NCBI GenBank assembly: GCA_016722075.1
Contig: JADKGW010000001.1
Location: forward strand, 1,426,001 to 1,490,000
Source of the DNA: Candidatus Kouleothrix ribensis
GTDB lineage: Bacteria; Chloroflexota; Chloroflexia; Chloroflexales; Roseiflexaceae
DNA length: 64,000 bases
Direction: 5' to 3'
Shown: positions 43,099 to 51,038 of the stretch, one piece after another
Position numbering within the stretch: the first letter of the stretch is position 1
Layout of the letters: the number at the start of each line of letters is the position of its first letter
Notes under the pieces: generated by a model
What the model was told of the DNA's origin: nothing
What the model saw: only the letters and a program-made list of their open reading frames with translations
Databases searched by the model: none
Translations under genes and position numbers: made by a program

Positions 43099-44214
43099 TC
43101 AGACAGCTTCTGAGGCCGGCACGCCGGGCAGCGGGCCAAGCACCTCGGCGATGCCCAGCACCGCACCGCGCTCGACGGCCTCGTGCGCCTGGCGGATGGC
43201 CATCGCGATCGCAGATGCGTCGGACTTGCCGTGCGCGACGATCGCGACGCCCTTGACGCCCAGCAGCGGCCCGCCGCCGTAGAAGCGGTAGTCGGCCTTG
43301 CGGCGCACGCGCAGCAGCGGCGGCACCAGCAGGCTACCCAGCAGCGGCGCGGCGCTCAGCAGGCCGAGCAGCCCGCCCAGCCGCACGTCGCGGCCCCCTA
43401 GCGCGCCGAGCAGCCCGGCCGGCAGCAGGCCCGGCGCCAGGCGCCAGGGCAGGTCGCGGCGCACCTCGTCTTGCAGCAGCGTCAGCGCCAGCTTCACCAC
43501 CGCCTGGGCCTGCTTGATGAACATATTGCCCACGAAGCCGTCGCACACCAGCACATCGCACACGCCCGCAATCAGCGCATCTTTGGGCTCGGCGTTGCCC
43601 ACAAAGTTCAGGCTGGTGTGCTGAAGCAGCCGGTGGGCCTCTTGCACCAGCTTATCGCCTTTGCTAGTCTCCTCGCCGTTTGCCAGCAGCGCCACGCGCG
43701 GGTTGGCGATGCCCAGGCCGCGCTCGGCGTACAGGCTGCCCATCTGCGCGAACTGCACCAGGTACTCGGGCTTGCAATCGGTGGTGGCGCCGATGTCGAG
43801 CAGCAGGAACATGCGCTCGCGCGATGGGAACTGGATCGCCAGCGCCGGCCGCTCGACACCGCGGATGCGGCCGAGGATCAGCGTGGCGGCGGCCATAGTC
43901 GCGCCGCTATGCCCGGCCGACACAAACGCGTCGGCCTGGCCATCGCGTACCATGCGCAGGCCAATGCCGTGGGGTGAGGCGGGCTTGCGGCGCACCGCCT
44001 GGGCTGGGTGCTCGTCCATAGCGATCAGCTCAGGCGCATCGACGACTGTAAGCTGCAGGCCGGTGCTGCGATGGCGGGCCAGCTCGGCGCGCAGCTGCGC
44101 GGCCGGCCCCAGCAGCACGATCTCGCAGCCAAGCTCGCGCGCGGCCCGCACGGCGCCGGCCACCGGCTCGCCCGGCGCCTGGTCACCCCCGGCCGCGTCC
44201 AGCACAATTCGCAT
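43099..44214 (-). CDS. plsX: Phosphate acyltransferase PlsX
   Basis: This 371-aa protein makes acyl-phosphate from acyl-ACP at the start of phospholipid synthesis. Family signatures include GHSGATMAAA, NGEETSKGD, DVLVCDGFVGN and GGGPLLGVKG. The N-terminal motif is DAAGGDQAP instead of DAMGGDHAP. A Gly/Leu-rich hydrophobic stretch before YRFYGGGPLLG (about 255-295) is longer than usual. ATG 44214 is chosen because the family normally starts MRI.LDA. The IS element sits just beyond its 3' end. Confidence 0.93.
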   Translation of the reverse strand: MRIVLDAAGGDQAPGEPVAGAVRAARELGCEIVLLGPAAQLRAELARHRSTGLQLTVVDAPELIAMDEHPAQAVRRKPASPHGIGLRMVRDGQADAFVSAGHSGATMAAATLILGRIRGVERPALAIQFPSRERMFLLLDIGATTDCKPEYLVQFAQMGSLYAERGLGIANPRVALLANGEETSKGDKLVQEAHRLLQHTSLNFVGNAEPKDALIAGVCDVLVCDGFVGNMFIKQAQAVVKLALTLLQDEVRRDLPWRLAPGLLPAGLLGALGGRDVRLGGLLGLLSAAPLLGSLLVPPLLRVRRKADYRFYGGGPLLGVKGVAIVAHGKSDASAIAMAIRQAHEAVERGAVLGIAEVLGPLPGVPASEAV

Positions 44215-44274
44215 CCCGAGCCAGACCTTTCGCATTAAAAAGCTAGTTGCAGCGCTGGTACTACCACCAAGACA

Positions 44275-44362
44275 CCAAGGCACCAAGCGCTACACACAAT
44301 TGAATATGCGTAGTTGACGAAACACCCATTCCACAAAAAAACCTGGAGTCTTGGTGCCTTGG
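44275..44362. repeat. CACCAAG-type inverted repeat
   Basis: CCAAGGCACCAAG (44275-44287) and CTTGGTGCCTTGG (44350-44362) are perfect 13-bp inverted repeats. The left one lies in a run of ACCAAG-like units (44262-44287). It occupies the gap between hisB and plsX and could form a long hairpin. Confidence 0.65.
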
Positions 44363-44390
44363 CGGTATTCATTCAACCGCCCTTTGTGCA

Positions 44391-44984
44391 TCAAAGCGTG
44401 CCTTTGGTGCTGGGCACCGCGCCGCCCAGCCGCGCATCGATGCGTGTGGCGGCGTCGAGCGCGCGGCCAAGCGCCTTAAACAGCGCCTCGACTTTGTGGT
44501 GATCGTTGCGGCCGTACAGCACGCGCGCGTGCAGGTTCAGCCGGCCGTGCGTGGCGATGCTCTCGAACAGGTGCGCGATCAGGTCGGTGCCGAGCTGGCC
44601 GACGCGTGGCGTGGCGAACTCGGCCTCGAACACGGCGTAGGGCCTGCCGCCCAGATCGATCGCCACAAAGCCCAGCGCCTCGTCCATCGGCACATAGCTA
44701 TGGGCCGTGCGCACGATCCCGCGCCGCTCGCCCAGCGCACGGTCGAGCGCCTGGCCCAGGCAGATGCAGACATCCTCGGCGGTGTGGTGCTCGTCGACGT
44801 GCAGGTCGCCATGGGCCTGCGCGGCGATGTCGAATAGCCCGTGCTTGGCGAATAGGGTCAGCATATGGTCGAGAAAGCCAATTCCGGTCGACAGCTCGGC
44901 CTGGCCCGAGCCATCGATCGCCAGCGTCAGGCGCACCTCGGTCTCGCCGGTGCGCCGCTCGATCGTCGCAGTTCGCTCGGTCAC
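44391..44984 (-). CDS. hisB: Imidazoleglycerol-phosphate dehydratase
   Basis: This 197-aa enzyme catalyses the dehydration step of histidine synthesis. Both metal-binding His motifs are present (DEHHTAEDV and RNDHHKVEALFKA). The GTG at 44984 is preferred, since AAGAAGG lies 4-5 nt upstream and gives the usual family length. An ATG five codons earlier (44999) is possible. It stands alone, apart from other his genes. Confidence 0.93.
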   Translation of the reverse strand: MTERTATIERRTGETEVRLTLAIDGSGQAELSTGIGFLDHMLTLFAKHGLFDIAAQAHGDLHVDEHHTAEDVCICLGQALDRALGERRGIVRTAHSYVPMDEALGFVAIDLGGRPYAVFEAEFATPRVGQLGTDLIAHLFESIATHGRLNLHARVLYGRNDHHKVEALFKALGRALDAATRIDARLGGAVPSTKGTL

Positions 44985-45025
44985 GGTGCCTTCTTTCATG
45001 CTGCAGCAGCGGTGAAATCCTGCCC

Positions 45026-45034
45026 ATTGTACCA
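45026..45034 (-). promoter_or_regulatory. Extended -10 promoter of hisB
   Basis: The minus strand reads TGGTACAAT, 41 nt before the GTG start (26 nt before the alternative ATG). Confidence 0.5.
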
Positions 45035-45067
45035 TTTCTTTCCCCCGCCGCTGCAGATGCTACAGCG

Positions 45068-45640
45068 GATAGCCTCACCCTCTCAGGTGTAGGGTTTTTT
45101 TGCCCAGCATGCTGGGTTATGCGGATACCCCTCCCCCGTACCCCCTCCCCTGCTAGGGGGGGGAATTTGGCGTTCCAATGCGCTCGCGGAGCGAGCGCAT
45201 TGGAACGCGCATAGGATACCCCCCTCTCCCAACATTGGGAGAGGGGGGCAGGGGGGTGAGGGCCGATCGCATTGGAACGCGATCACCGAAACACCCTACA
45301 CCTAAAAGATAGCCTCACCCCCGTGCCTTCTCTTTTCAGGTGTTAGGGGTTGCGCCCAGCATGCTGGGCTACATGGGTACCCACCCCCCGTACCCCCTCC
45401 CCGCGTGCGGAGAGGGAACCAGAATTTGGCGTTCCAATGCGGCGGCAAATCCGCCGCATTGGAACGCGCATAGGATACCCCCCACTCCCAACATTGGGAG
45501 CGGGGGCAGGGGGGGCGAACCGATCGCATTGGAACGCGATCAACGAAACATCTTCACGTGAGCGGAGCGGGAGTGCGGGCCGATCGCATGGGAACGCGAT
45601 CACCGAAACACCCTCCACGTGAGCGGAGCGAGGGGTGGGG
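45068..45640. repeat. Tandem duplication of a 240-bp palindromic repeat (copies A and B) plus a short third part
   Basis: Copy A starts at 45068 and copy B at 45308, both with GATAGCCTCACCC, exactly 240 bp apart. Each then has CCCAGCATGCTGGG, a CCCCGTACCCCCTCCCC stretch, AATTTGGCGTTCC, a long hairpin (A 45170-45208, B 45429-45467), a GGATACCCC box and CTCCCAACATTGGGAG. CGATCGCATTGGAACGCGAT follows, with a variant (ATGGG) in the third part near 45580. The region is non-coding. Confidence 0.85.
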
Positions 45641-45643
45641 AAA

Positions 45644-46264
45644 TTAGAGCAGCGCGAGCAGCCCATCGCGCAGCAGCAGCAGGCCCAGCCCGATCAGCAG
45701 CACGCCGCTGACGATCAGCACGCGCCGGTAGCCGCGCCCGCCGAGCCAATCGCGGCTGCGGCTGACGATCAGCGCCACCAGCAGCTTCGAGCCGACCAGC
45801 AGCGCATAGAAGCCGGCCAGGAACAGCGTGAGCTGCGCAACGCCGCCGGCCAGCGCCTGCATGATCAGCGGTGCGCCGACGGTGCCCCAGAACAGGTAGG
45901 GGTGTGGGTTCAGCAGGTTAGCCAGCACTGCGCGGCCGAGCACCTGCGCGGGTGCGTCGGCTGTTGCCGGCGCGGCTTCAGCCTGTGACGGCGGGTGCGC
46001 GCGTATGCTCTCGGCGCCCAGGAAGATCACGAATAGCCCGCCAATGATGCCCAGCCAGCCAAGCGCGGCCGGCGGCAGGCGGCCAACCAGCAGCACCGCC
46101 AGCAAGATGATCGGCAGATCGCTGAACAGCGGCGCCAGCGCCACCAGATTGCCGGCGCGCCAGCCGCGCCGCAGCGTCTGGGTGATCACTAGCCCTAGCA
46201 TTGGCCCAGGGCTGACGCCGGCAGCAAAGCCATACGAGAGGCCGAGGATGAAGGATGCGAGCAT
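45644..46264 (-). CDS. LysE family transporter
   Basis: This 206-aa inner-membrane protein has about six helices and the family motif GFAAGVSPGPMLGL near the N-terminus. It also has NLLNPHPYLFW, which matches the conserved NPK/NPH region. LysE/RhtB proteins export amino acids or their derivatives, but the substrate here is unknown. The N-terminal Met at 46264 is accepted, although no strong ribosome-binding site is seen. Confidence 0.9.
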   Translation of the reverse strand: MLASFILGLSYGFAAGVSPGPMLGLVITQTLRRGWRAGNLVALAPLFSDLPIILLAVLLVGRLPPAALGWLGIIGGLFVIFLGAESIRAHPPSQAEAAPATADAPAQVLGRAVLANLLNPHPYLFWGTVGAPLIMQALAGGVAQLTLFLAGFYALLVGSKLLVALIVSRSRDWLGGRGYRRVLIVSGVLLIGLGLLLLRDGLLALL

Positions 46265-46272
46265 ATGTCCCC

Positions 46273-46374
46273 GGTTCCAGGTTAGCAGGTTCCAGGTTAG
46301 CAGGTTCCAGGTTACAGGTTGAGGATCGCGACGCCGTAAACCTTCAAACCTTCAACCTGGCAACCTGGCAACCC
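46273..46374. repeat. Short tandem repeats of the GGTTCCAGGTTAGCA type
   Basis: Three copies of a 15-mer (46273, 46288, 46303; the last is shortened) are followed by AACCTTCAAACCTTCAACC and CTGGCAAC doublets. The second half is roughly the reverse complement of the first. Similar motifs recur at 60085-60160. Confidence 0.7.
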
Positions 46375-46400
46375 ACTGTCTGCCGCCTGCCAACCCGCCC

Positions 46401-47789
46401 CTACTTCGGGCCGGCGCCGAGCAGCCGCAGCGCCTCGAGCAGCTGCGGGTCGTCGTCCTCGCTGTAGTGGGTCCAATCGACATCGACAGTGGTGTCGGGT
46501 TCGACGCCGAGGCCCTCGAGGTTGGTGCCGTTCTGCAGCCGGAAGCCCTCTTGCGCCAGCCACAGCCGCGAGCCGTCGGTCAGCGTGTAGGCGTAGGTCG
46601 TCTCGGTGTTACCGGCGGTGCGCGTGCCCACCACGATCGCCTGCTTCTCGTGCTGGAGCACGGCCGCCAGCACCTCGGCATACGAGGCGGTGTCGTTGTC
46701 GACCAGTACCACCAGCCTGACGCTGCGCAGGTCGGGGCCGGCCGGCGCGCTGATTTCGAGCGGGCGCACGGCCTGGCGGTTGAAGAACATGCCGACCTGG
46801 CCGCGCACGAAGTGGCTGAGCAGGCCCGAGAGCACGTACAGCCAGCCGCCGCCGTTCGAGCGCATATCGAGAATCAGGCCATTCAGCGGGCCTTCGGCCA
46901 CCAGGTCGGTCAGCGCGCCATTGACCTGCTCGTCCATGTCGTTGACCCACAGCGTTGGGATGGCCACGTAGCCAATATCGCTGGGGAAGCGCCGGTACGA
47001 CGGCACGATATGGTTCTGCACCTCCTGGCGCGTCAGCACCACATCACGCAGCTTCGCGCCGGGGCGCACCACCGTAAGCCGCACGGCGCTGCCGGCCTCG
47101 CCCAGCAGGTTGCCGTCGTCGGCGCGGTAGGCCCGGCCATCCACCGCGATGATCCGGTCGCGTGGTGCCAGGTCGGCGCGCGCCGCCGGGCTATCGGGGA
47201 ACACGATCTGGATGAACCCGCCGTCGGGGCGTGGCCGCGTCAGCACGCCGATACCGACCGTCACCTCGCTGTTGCTGATCGTGGCGTTCTCGGTTTGGGC
47301 TGCGGCCGGCGGCAAAAAGCGCGAGTGCTGGTCGTCGAGCTGGGCGACTAGTTCGACCATCATAGTATAGAATTCGTCGCGAGTCTGCTCGGCTTCGAGC
47401 CGCTGGGCATACTCATCGTGCAGTGCGTCCCAATCGACCTGGTGGAAATCGGGGTATAGATAGTGCTCTTTCACCGTGCGCCAGACCTCCTCGAAGATCT
47501 GGGCGCGCTGCTCGTATGCCAGCAGCTCAGGCGTCGGCTCAGGGGTTGGCTCGCGGGTTGGCTCAGGCGTCGGCTCGCGGGTTGGCTCAGGGGTTGGCTG
47601 AAGCGTCGGCGCCGGGCGGGTCGGGCTGGCCGCCTGGGTAGGCGGGGCTGCTGTGGCCGGCCGGGGCGGTGTGGCGGCAGCGGGCACTGCGGCGCAGCCG
47701 GCGAGCGCAGCAAGCAGGCCCACGAGCATAGCGGCGCGCAGCCTGGCTGATCTGCTTCGATATTCTGCCCGCGATGCCCGCTTAACCAT
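46401..47789 (-). CDS. S41 family peptidase lipoprotein (CtpA-like), atypical active site
   Basis: This 462-aa protein has a lipoprotein signal (LLAALAGC), a repetitive Pro/Thr/Glu linker (PTPEPTREPTPE units, about 60-90), a PDZ domain (about 175-255) and an S41 core. The nucleophile is S369 in DTASYAEVLA. Where CtpA enzymes have the catalytic Lys (about 25 residues on), this one reads RTAGNTE, so the Ser-Lys dyad seems missing. It may use another base or be inactive. The start is uncertain (ATG 47789; GTG 47798 is in frame). Confidence 0.85.
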   Translation of the reverse strand: MVKRASRAEYRSRSARLRAAMLVGLLAALAGCAAVPAAATPPRPATAAPPTQAASPTRPAPTLQPTPEPTREPTPEPTREPTPEPTPELLAYEQRAQIFEEVWRTVKEHYLYPDFHQVDWDALHDEYAQRLEAEQTRDEFYTMMVELVAQLDDQHSRFLPPAAAQTENATISNSEVTVGIGVLTRPRPDGGFIQIVFPDSPAARADLAPRDRIIAVDGRAYRADDGNLLGEAGSAVRLTVVRPGAKLRDVVLTRQEVQNHIVPSYRRFPSDIGYVAIPTLWVNDMDEQVNGALTDLVAEGPLNGLILDMRSNGGGWLYVLSGLLSHFVRGQVGMFFNRQAVRPLEISAPAGPDLRSVRLVVLVDNDTASYAEVLAAVLQHEKQAIVVGTRTAGNTETTYAYTLTDGSRLWLAQEGFRLQNGTNLEGLGVEPDTTVDVDWTHYSEDDDPQLLEALRLLGAGPK

Positions 47790-47828
47790 AGTGCTCACAA
47801 TAGCAAACCCGGCGATACGGCGTGTGTA

Positions 47829-48911
47829 TTAGTGCGGTGGAGCCAGCAGGCGCCAGGCCAGCTCGGCGGCGCGCTCGAGATCGGCCACCGCGATATGCTC
47901 GGTGGTCGAGTGGATCTCGCGATAGCCCACGCTCACATTGGCCACCTGCATGGCATGCTGGGCGAAGATATTCACATCGCTACCGCCGCCGCTGATCTCG
48001 AGCACCGGCTCGCAGCCCATCGCGCGCAGCTCGGCGCTCAGGTGCTGGATGATCGGCAGATCGGCCGATAGGCGATAGGCATCGTACTTATGCGTGATCT
48101 CGATCTGCACGCGCGCCCCGCTGCCGCGCGCGGCCGCCTCGAGTGCGGCTACCATGGTCTGCACCTGCGCCACCAGCTTATCCTGGTCGTGGCTGCGGGC
48201 CTCGCCCCACAGCTCGACCCGTTCGGGCACGATGTTGGTGGCATCGCCGCCTTTGATGATCCCAATATTTGCGGTGGTTTCGTGGTCGATCCGGCCCAGC
48301 GGCATGTTGGCCAGCGCGCTGGCGGCCACCACAATCGCGTTGATCCCGCGCTCGGGCGCCACGCCGGCGTGGGCCGCGCGGCCCTGCACTACCACGTGCA
48401 GGCTGTCTTGCGAAGGCGCGCCGACGATAATCCGGCCGAAATCGCCGCCTGAGTCGAACGTCACGCCTTCGCGGGCCACGAGCACGCTGGTGTCGAGCTG
48501 CGCCGCGCCGCGCAGGCCGACCTCCTCTTGCACGGTGAAGACGATCTCGGCGGCGCGGTGCGGGCCGCCCTGCTCGAGCCGGGCGCGCAGGCCCTCGAGG
48601 ATGGCCGCCACACCGGCCAGGTCGTCGGCGCCTAGCACGGTGTCGCCGCTCGAGCGCACCACGCCGTCGGCGACGATCGGGCGCACGCCGTGGCAGGGCG
48701 CGACGCTATCCATATGTGCGTTCAGCAACAGCGGCGCGCCTTCGCCCGGCACGCGCGCGATCAGGTTGTGCAGGGCATCGTGCTCGACTGTCAGCCCGAG
48801 CGATTCGAGCAGCTGGCTGATCTGCGCCGCGATCGGCCCCTCGCCGCCAGACGGGTTGTCGATCTGCACCAGATCGAGAAACGTCGCCAGTAATCGTTCT
48901 GTATTCACCAT
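47829..48911 (-). CDS. M20/M42-type metallopeptidase (peptidase T-like)
   Basis: This 360-aa protein has the di-zinc motifs NAHMDSVAP and GADDLAGVAA, the catalytic Glu pair in VQEEVGLRGA, and a lid/dimerisation domain with HAGVAPERGIN. A late HSTTEH supplies a metal-binding His. It should release N-terminal residues from small peptides in the cytosol. GAGGTG, 6 nt before ATG 48911, overlaps the stop of the upstream PBP gene. The two genes are therefore translationally coupled, hinting at peptidoglycan peptide turnover. Confidence 0.9.
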   Translation of the reverse strand: MVNTERLLATFLDLVQIDNPSGGEGPIAAQISQLLESLGLTVEHDALHNLIARVPGEGAPLLLNAHMDSVAPCHGVRPIVADGVVRSSGDTVLGADDLAGVAAILEGLRARLEQGGPHRAAEIVFTVQEEVGLRGAAQLDTSVLVAREGVTFDSGGDFGRIIVGAPSQDSLHVVVQGRAAHAGVAPERGINAIVVAASALANMPLGRIDHETTANIGIIKGGDATNIVPERVELWGEARSHDQDKLVAQVQTMVAALEAAARGSGARVQIEITHKYDAYRLSADLPIIQHLSAELRAMGCEPVLEISGGGSDVNIFAQHAMQVANVSVGYREIHSTTEHIAVADLERAAELAWRLLAPPH

Positions 48912-48920
48912 GACCACACC

Positions 48921-50642
48921 TCACTTTTCCAGATCGAACGCCGCTCTGAGCACCGCGCCGGCCAGCCCCGCGCCCACGCCCGCGCCGTCGCGGCCATTCT
49001 CGACCATCACCGCCACCGCGTAGCGCGGCTGGTCGACCGGCGCGATGGCAATGAACCAGGCGTGCGGCAGCGTGCCGGCGCCGTGCTCGGCGGTGCCCGA
49101 CTTACCGCCAACCAGCGCGATGGCCGGATCGACCTGCTGAGCGGCCTTGCCGAAGCCATACTCAACGCCGGCACGCATATTCTTGCGCATCTGGGCGGCG
49201 ATCTGGCTCGAGATCGCCCGGCGAATCGCGCGTGGCCCGCGCGCCACCACCACCGTGCCGTCAGGCCGCGTGATCTTGTCGACCAGGTATGGCTGCATCA
49301 TCCAGCCATCGTTGGCCACAGCCGCCGCGACCATGGCCATCTGCAGCGGGGTGATCTGGAGCTGGCCCTGGCCAAAGCCGGTATCGGCCAGCGCGGTCTT
49401 GCGGTTCAGAAAGCCGGCGTCTTTATACAGCAGGCTCGGCACAGTCGGCAGGTCGGTGAAGCCGTCGTAGGTGTCGGGCGCGTAGCGTGGCTCGAAGATG
49501 TCGAGCTGGGCTGCAGTCTTGGCCAGGCGCTCGGGGCCGAGCCGCAGCGCGTACTGTGCGAAGGCCACATTGCACGAGTAGGCGTACACCCGCTCGAGGC
49601 TCGATGGGTCGCCAGTGAGCGTAAACAGATCGGGCACGGCATTGACCACCGGCGGTGCGCCCGCCTCGGTCTCGAGCTCGTTGAAGCAGCGGATGCTGTC
49701 GGGCTGGGCCTCGGCCGGGTTCTCGAGCGCACTCACCGCCGTGATGGTTTTGAAGGTCGAGCCGGGCGCGTAGCGGCTCTGGGTTGGCCGGTTCAGCAGT
49801 GGCTGGCCGGCGTCGTCGCTGTTGATCTGGCTCCAGTAGGCCTGGATGCGCTTATTTTCGGCCGCGCGGTCGGCGGCAGGGTTAAACGCCAGCGGGCGCG
49901 GGTCGAAGCCGGGGTTGCTGACCATGGCCAGCACCGCGCCAGTTTTCGGGTCGAGCACCACCACCGAGCCGATGCCGCGATCGGAGAGCAGCTGCTTGGC
50001 GGCGGCCTGCAGGCGTGCATCGATCGTCAGGTGTAGGTCGGCGCCGACCTGCGGTTGGCCGAGCAGCGAGCCGCGCATGCGGCTAAACGAGTCGCGCTCG
50101 CCGCTCAGGTAGGTGTCGTAGCTGGCCTCGAGGCCAGATGGCCCGAAGCGGTCGCTGAAAAAGCCGACCAGATTGCTGAACGCGGCCGGATCGTACTGCT
50201 GGGCCAGCGGGTAGCGCCGCACGGCATAGGTATTATCGATTATCTCGGTATCGACCAGCACGGTGCCATTGCGGTCGATCATCTTGCCGCGGCGCACGCG
50301 CAGCGACTCGATCACCTGGCGCACATTGCTGGTGGTCTGGCCAGTCTGCTCGTCGACATGCACGATGTTGGCGATCTCGCTGGCACGCACAAACTGCTGG
50401 CGCAGCAGCTGAATCGACAGCAGCACGAAGCCGAGCGCCACCAGCAGCCCCAGGTGCTGGATGCTGCGCGACACGCCGCGCGGCTGCTGGGGCATAGTCA
50501 GCCGGGCCGCCACCAGCAGCAACGGGGCTGCCAGCCAGAGCGTGAGCAGCCAGCGGGTATCGTTTTCGATCGGCTGGATCATGCCGTAGCTAATCAGCGC
50601 GACTGCTGCGACTACGGCCAGAACACGCGCGAAATGACGCAT
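48921..50642 (-). CDS. Class B penicillin-binding protein (transpeptidase)
   Basis: This 573-aa protein has about four N-terminal hydrophobic segments (to about 110), a dimerisation domain and a transpeptidase domain. Active-site motifs are STFK (in YAPGSTFKT), SCN (YSCNVAF) and KSGT (GGKSGTAEH). It cross-links peptidoglycan outside the membrane. It is closest to PbpA/FtsI-type proteins, although the multi-helix N-terminus is unusual. An earlier GTG at 50681 is in frame; the ATG at 50642 is chosen because the hydrophobic region starts there. Confidence 0.9.
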   Translation of the reverse strand: MRHFARVLAVVAAVALISYGMIQPIENDTRWLLTLWLAAPLLLVAARLTMPQQPRGVSRSIQHLGLLVALGFVLLSIQLLRQQFVRASEIANIVHVDEQTGQTTSNVRQVIESLRVRRGKMIDRNGTVLVDTEIIDNTYAVRRYPLAQQYDPAAFSNLVGFFSDRFGPSGLEASYDTYLSGERDSFSRMRGSLLGQPQVGADLHLTIDARLQAAAKQLLSDRGIGSVVVLDPKTGAVLAMVSNPGFDPRPLAFNPAADRAAENKRIQAYWSQINSDDAGQPLLNRPTQSRYAPGSTFKTITAVSALENPAEAQPDSIRCFNELETEAGAPPVVNAVPDLFTLTGDPSSLERVYAYSCNVAFAQYALRLGPERLAKTAAQLDIFEPRYAPDTYDGFTDLPTVPSLLYKDAGFLNRKTALADTGFGQGQLQITPLQMAMVAAAVANDGWMMQPYLVDKITRPDGTVVVARGPRAIRRAISSQIAAQMRKNMRAGVEYGFGKAAQQVDPAIALVGGKSGTAEHGAGTLPHAWFIAIAPVDQPRYAVAVMVENGRDGAGVGAGLAGAVLRAAFDLEK

Positions 50643-50743
50643 AGAACGAGCGGCACCTTCAGAATCAATCTGGCGAACCACGTGGTTCTGTCGCCACGGC
50701 GGGCGGCAGAGCCGGATGGCAGGCTTCTTTCGAAGCTGCTACG

Positions 50744-50752
50744 ATTATACCA
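50744..50752 (-). promoter_or_regulatory. Extended -10 promoter of the PBP-peptidase operon
   Basis: The minus strand reads TGGTATAAT, 101 nt before the ATG (62 nt before the alternative GTG). Confidence 0.5.
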
Positions 50753-51038
50753 AATTCGCAAGAACGTTTGCGCTATGCGGGCGCACCGGCGAGTATCCTT
50801 TCTGGTGTGATCGCGCTGCGCGACCATAGTAGTTGGCAGGCGGCAGCGCGATCCGCTGCACGGCACGGCACGTCGTGCCAGTGCGTACACGCGCACTGGT
50901 GGTGCAAGCTGCAATCACCACGCGATCCCGGCGCATGGGTGCGGCGCAGCGCATGCGCACACCCGAAGCTATTGATTATACCCGAAAAGTAGCGTGGCCA
51001 CGCCGGGCATGCGGCCAGGCGTGCTTGTGGAGAGGTAC

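Noticed and set aside
46273..46374. CRISPR or phage attachment site
   Set aside because: The units are only 15 bp and contiguous, and there is no integrase or cas gene.
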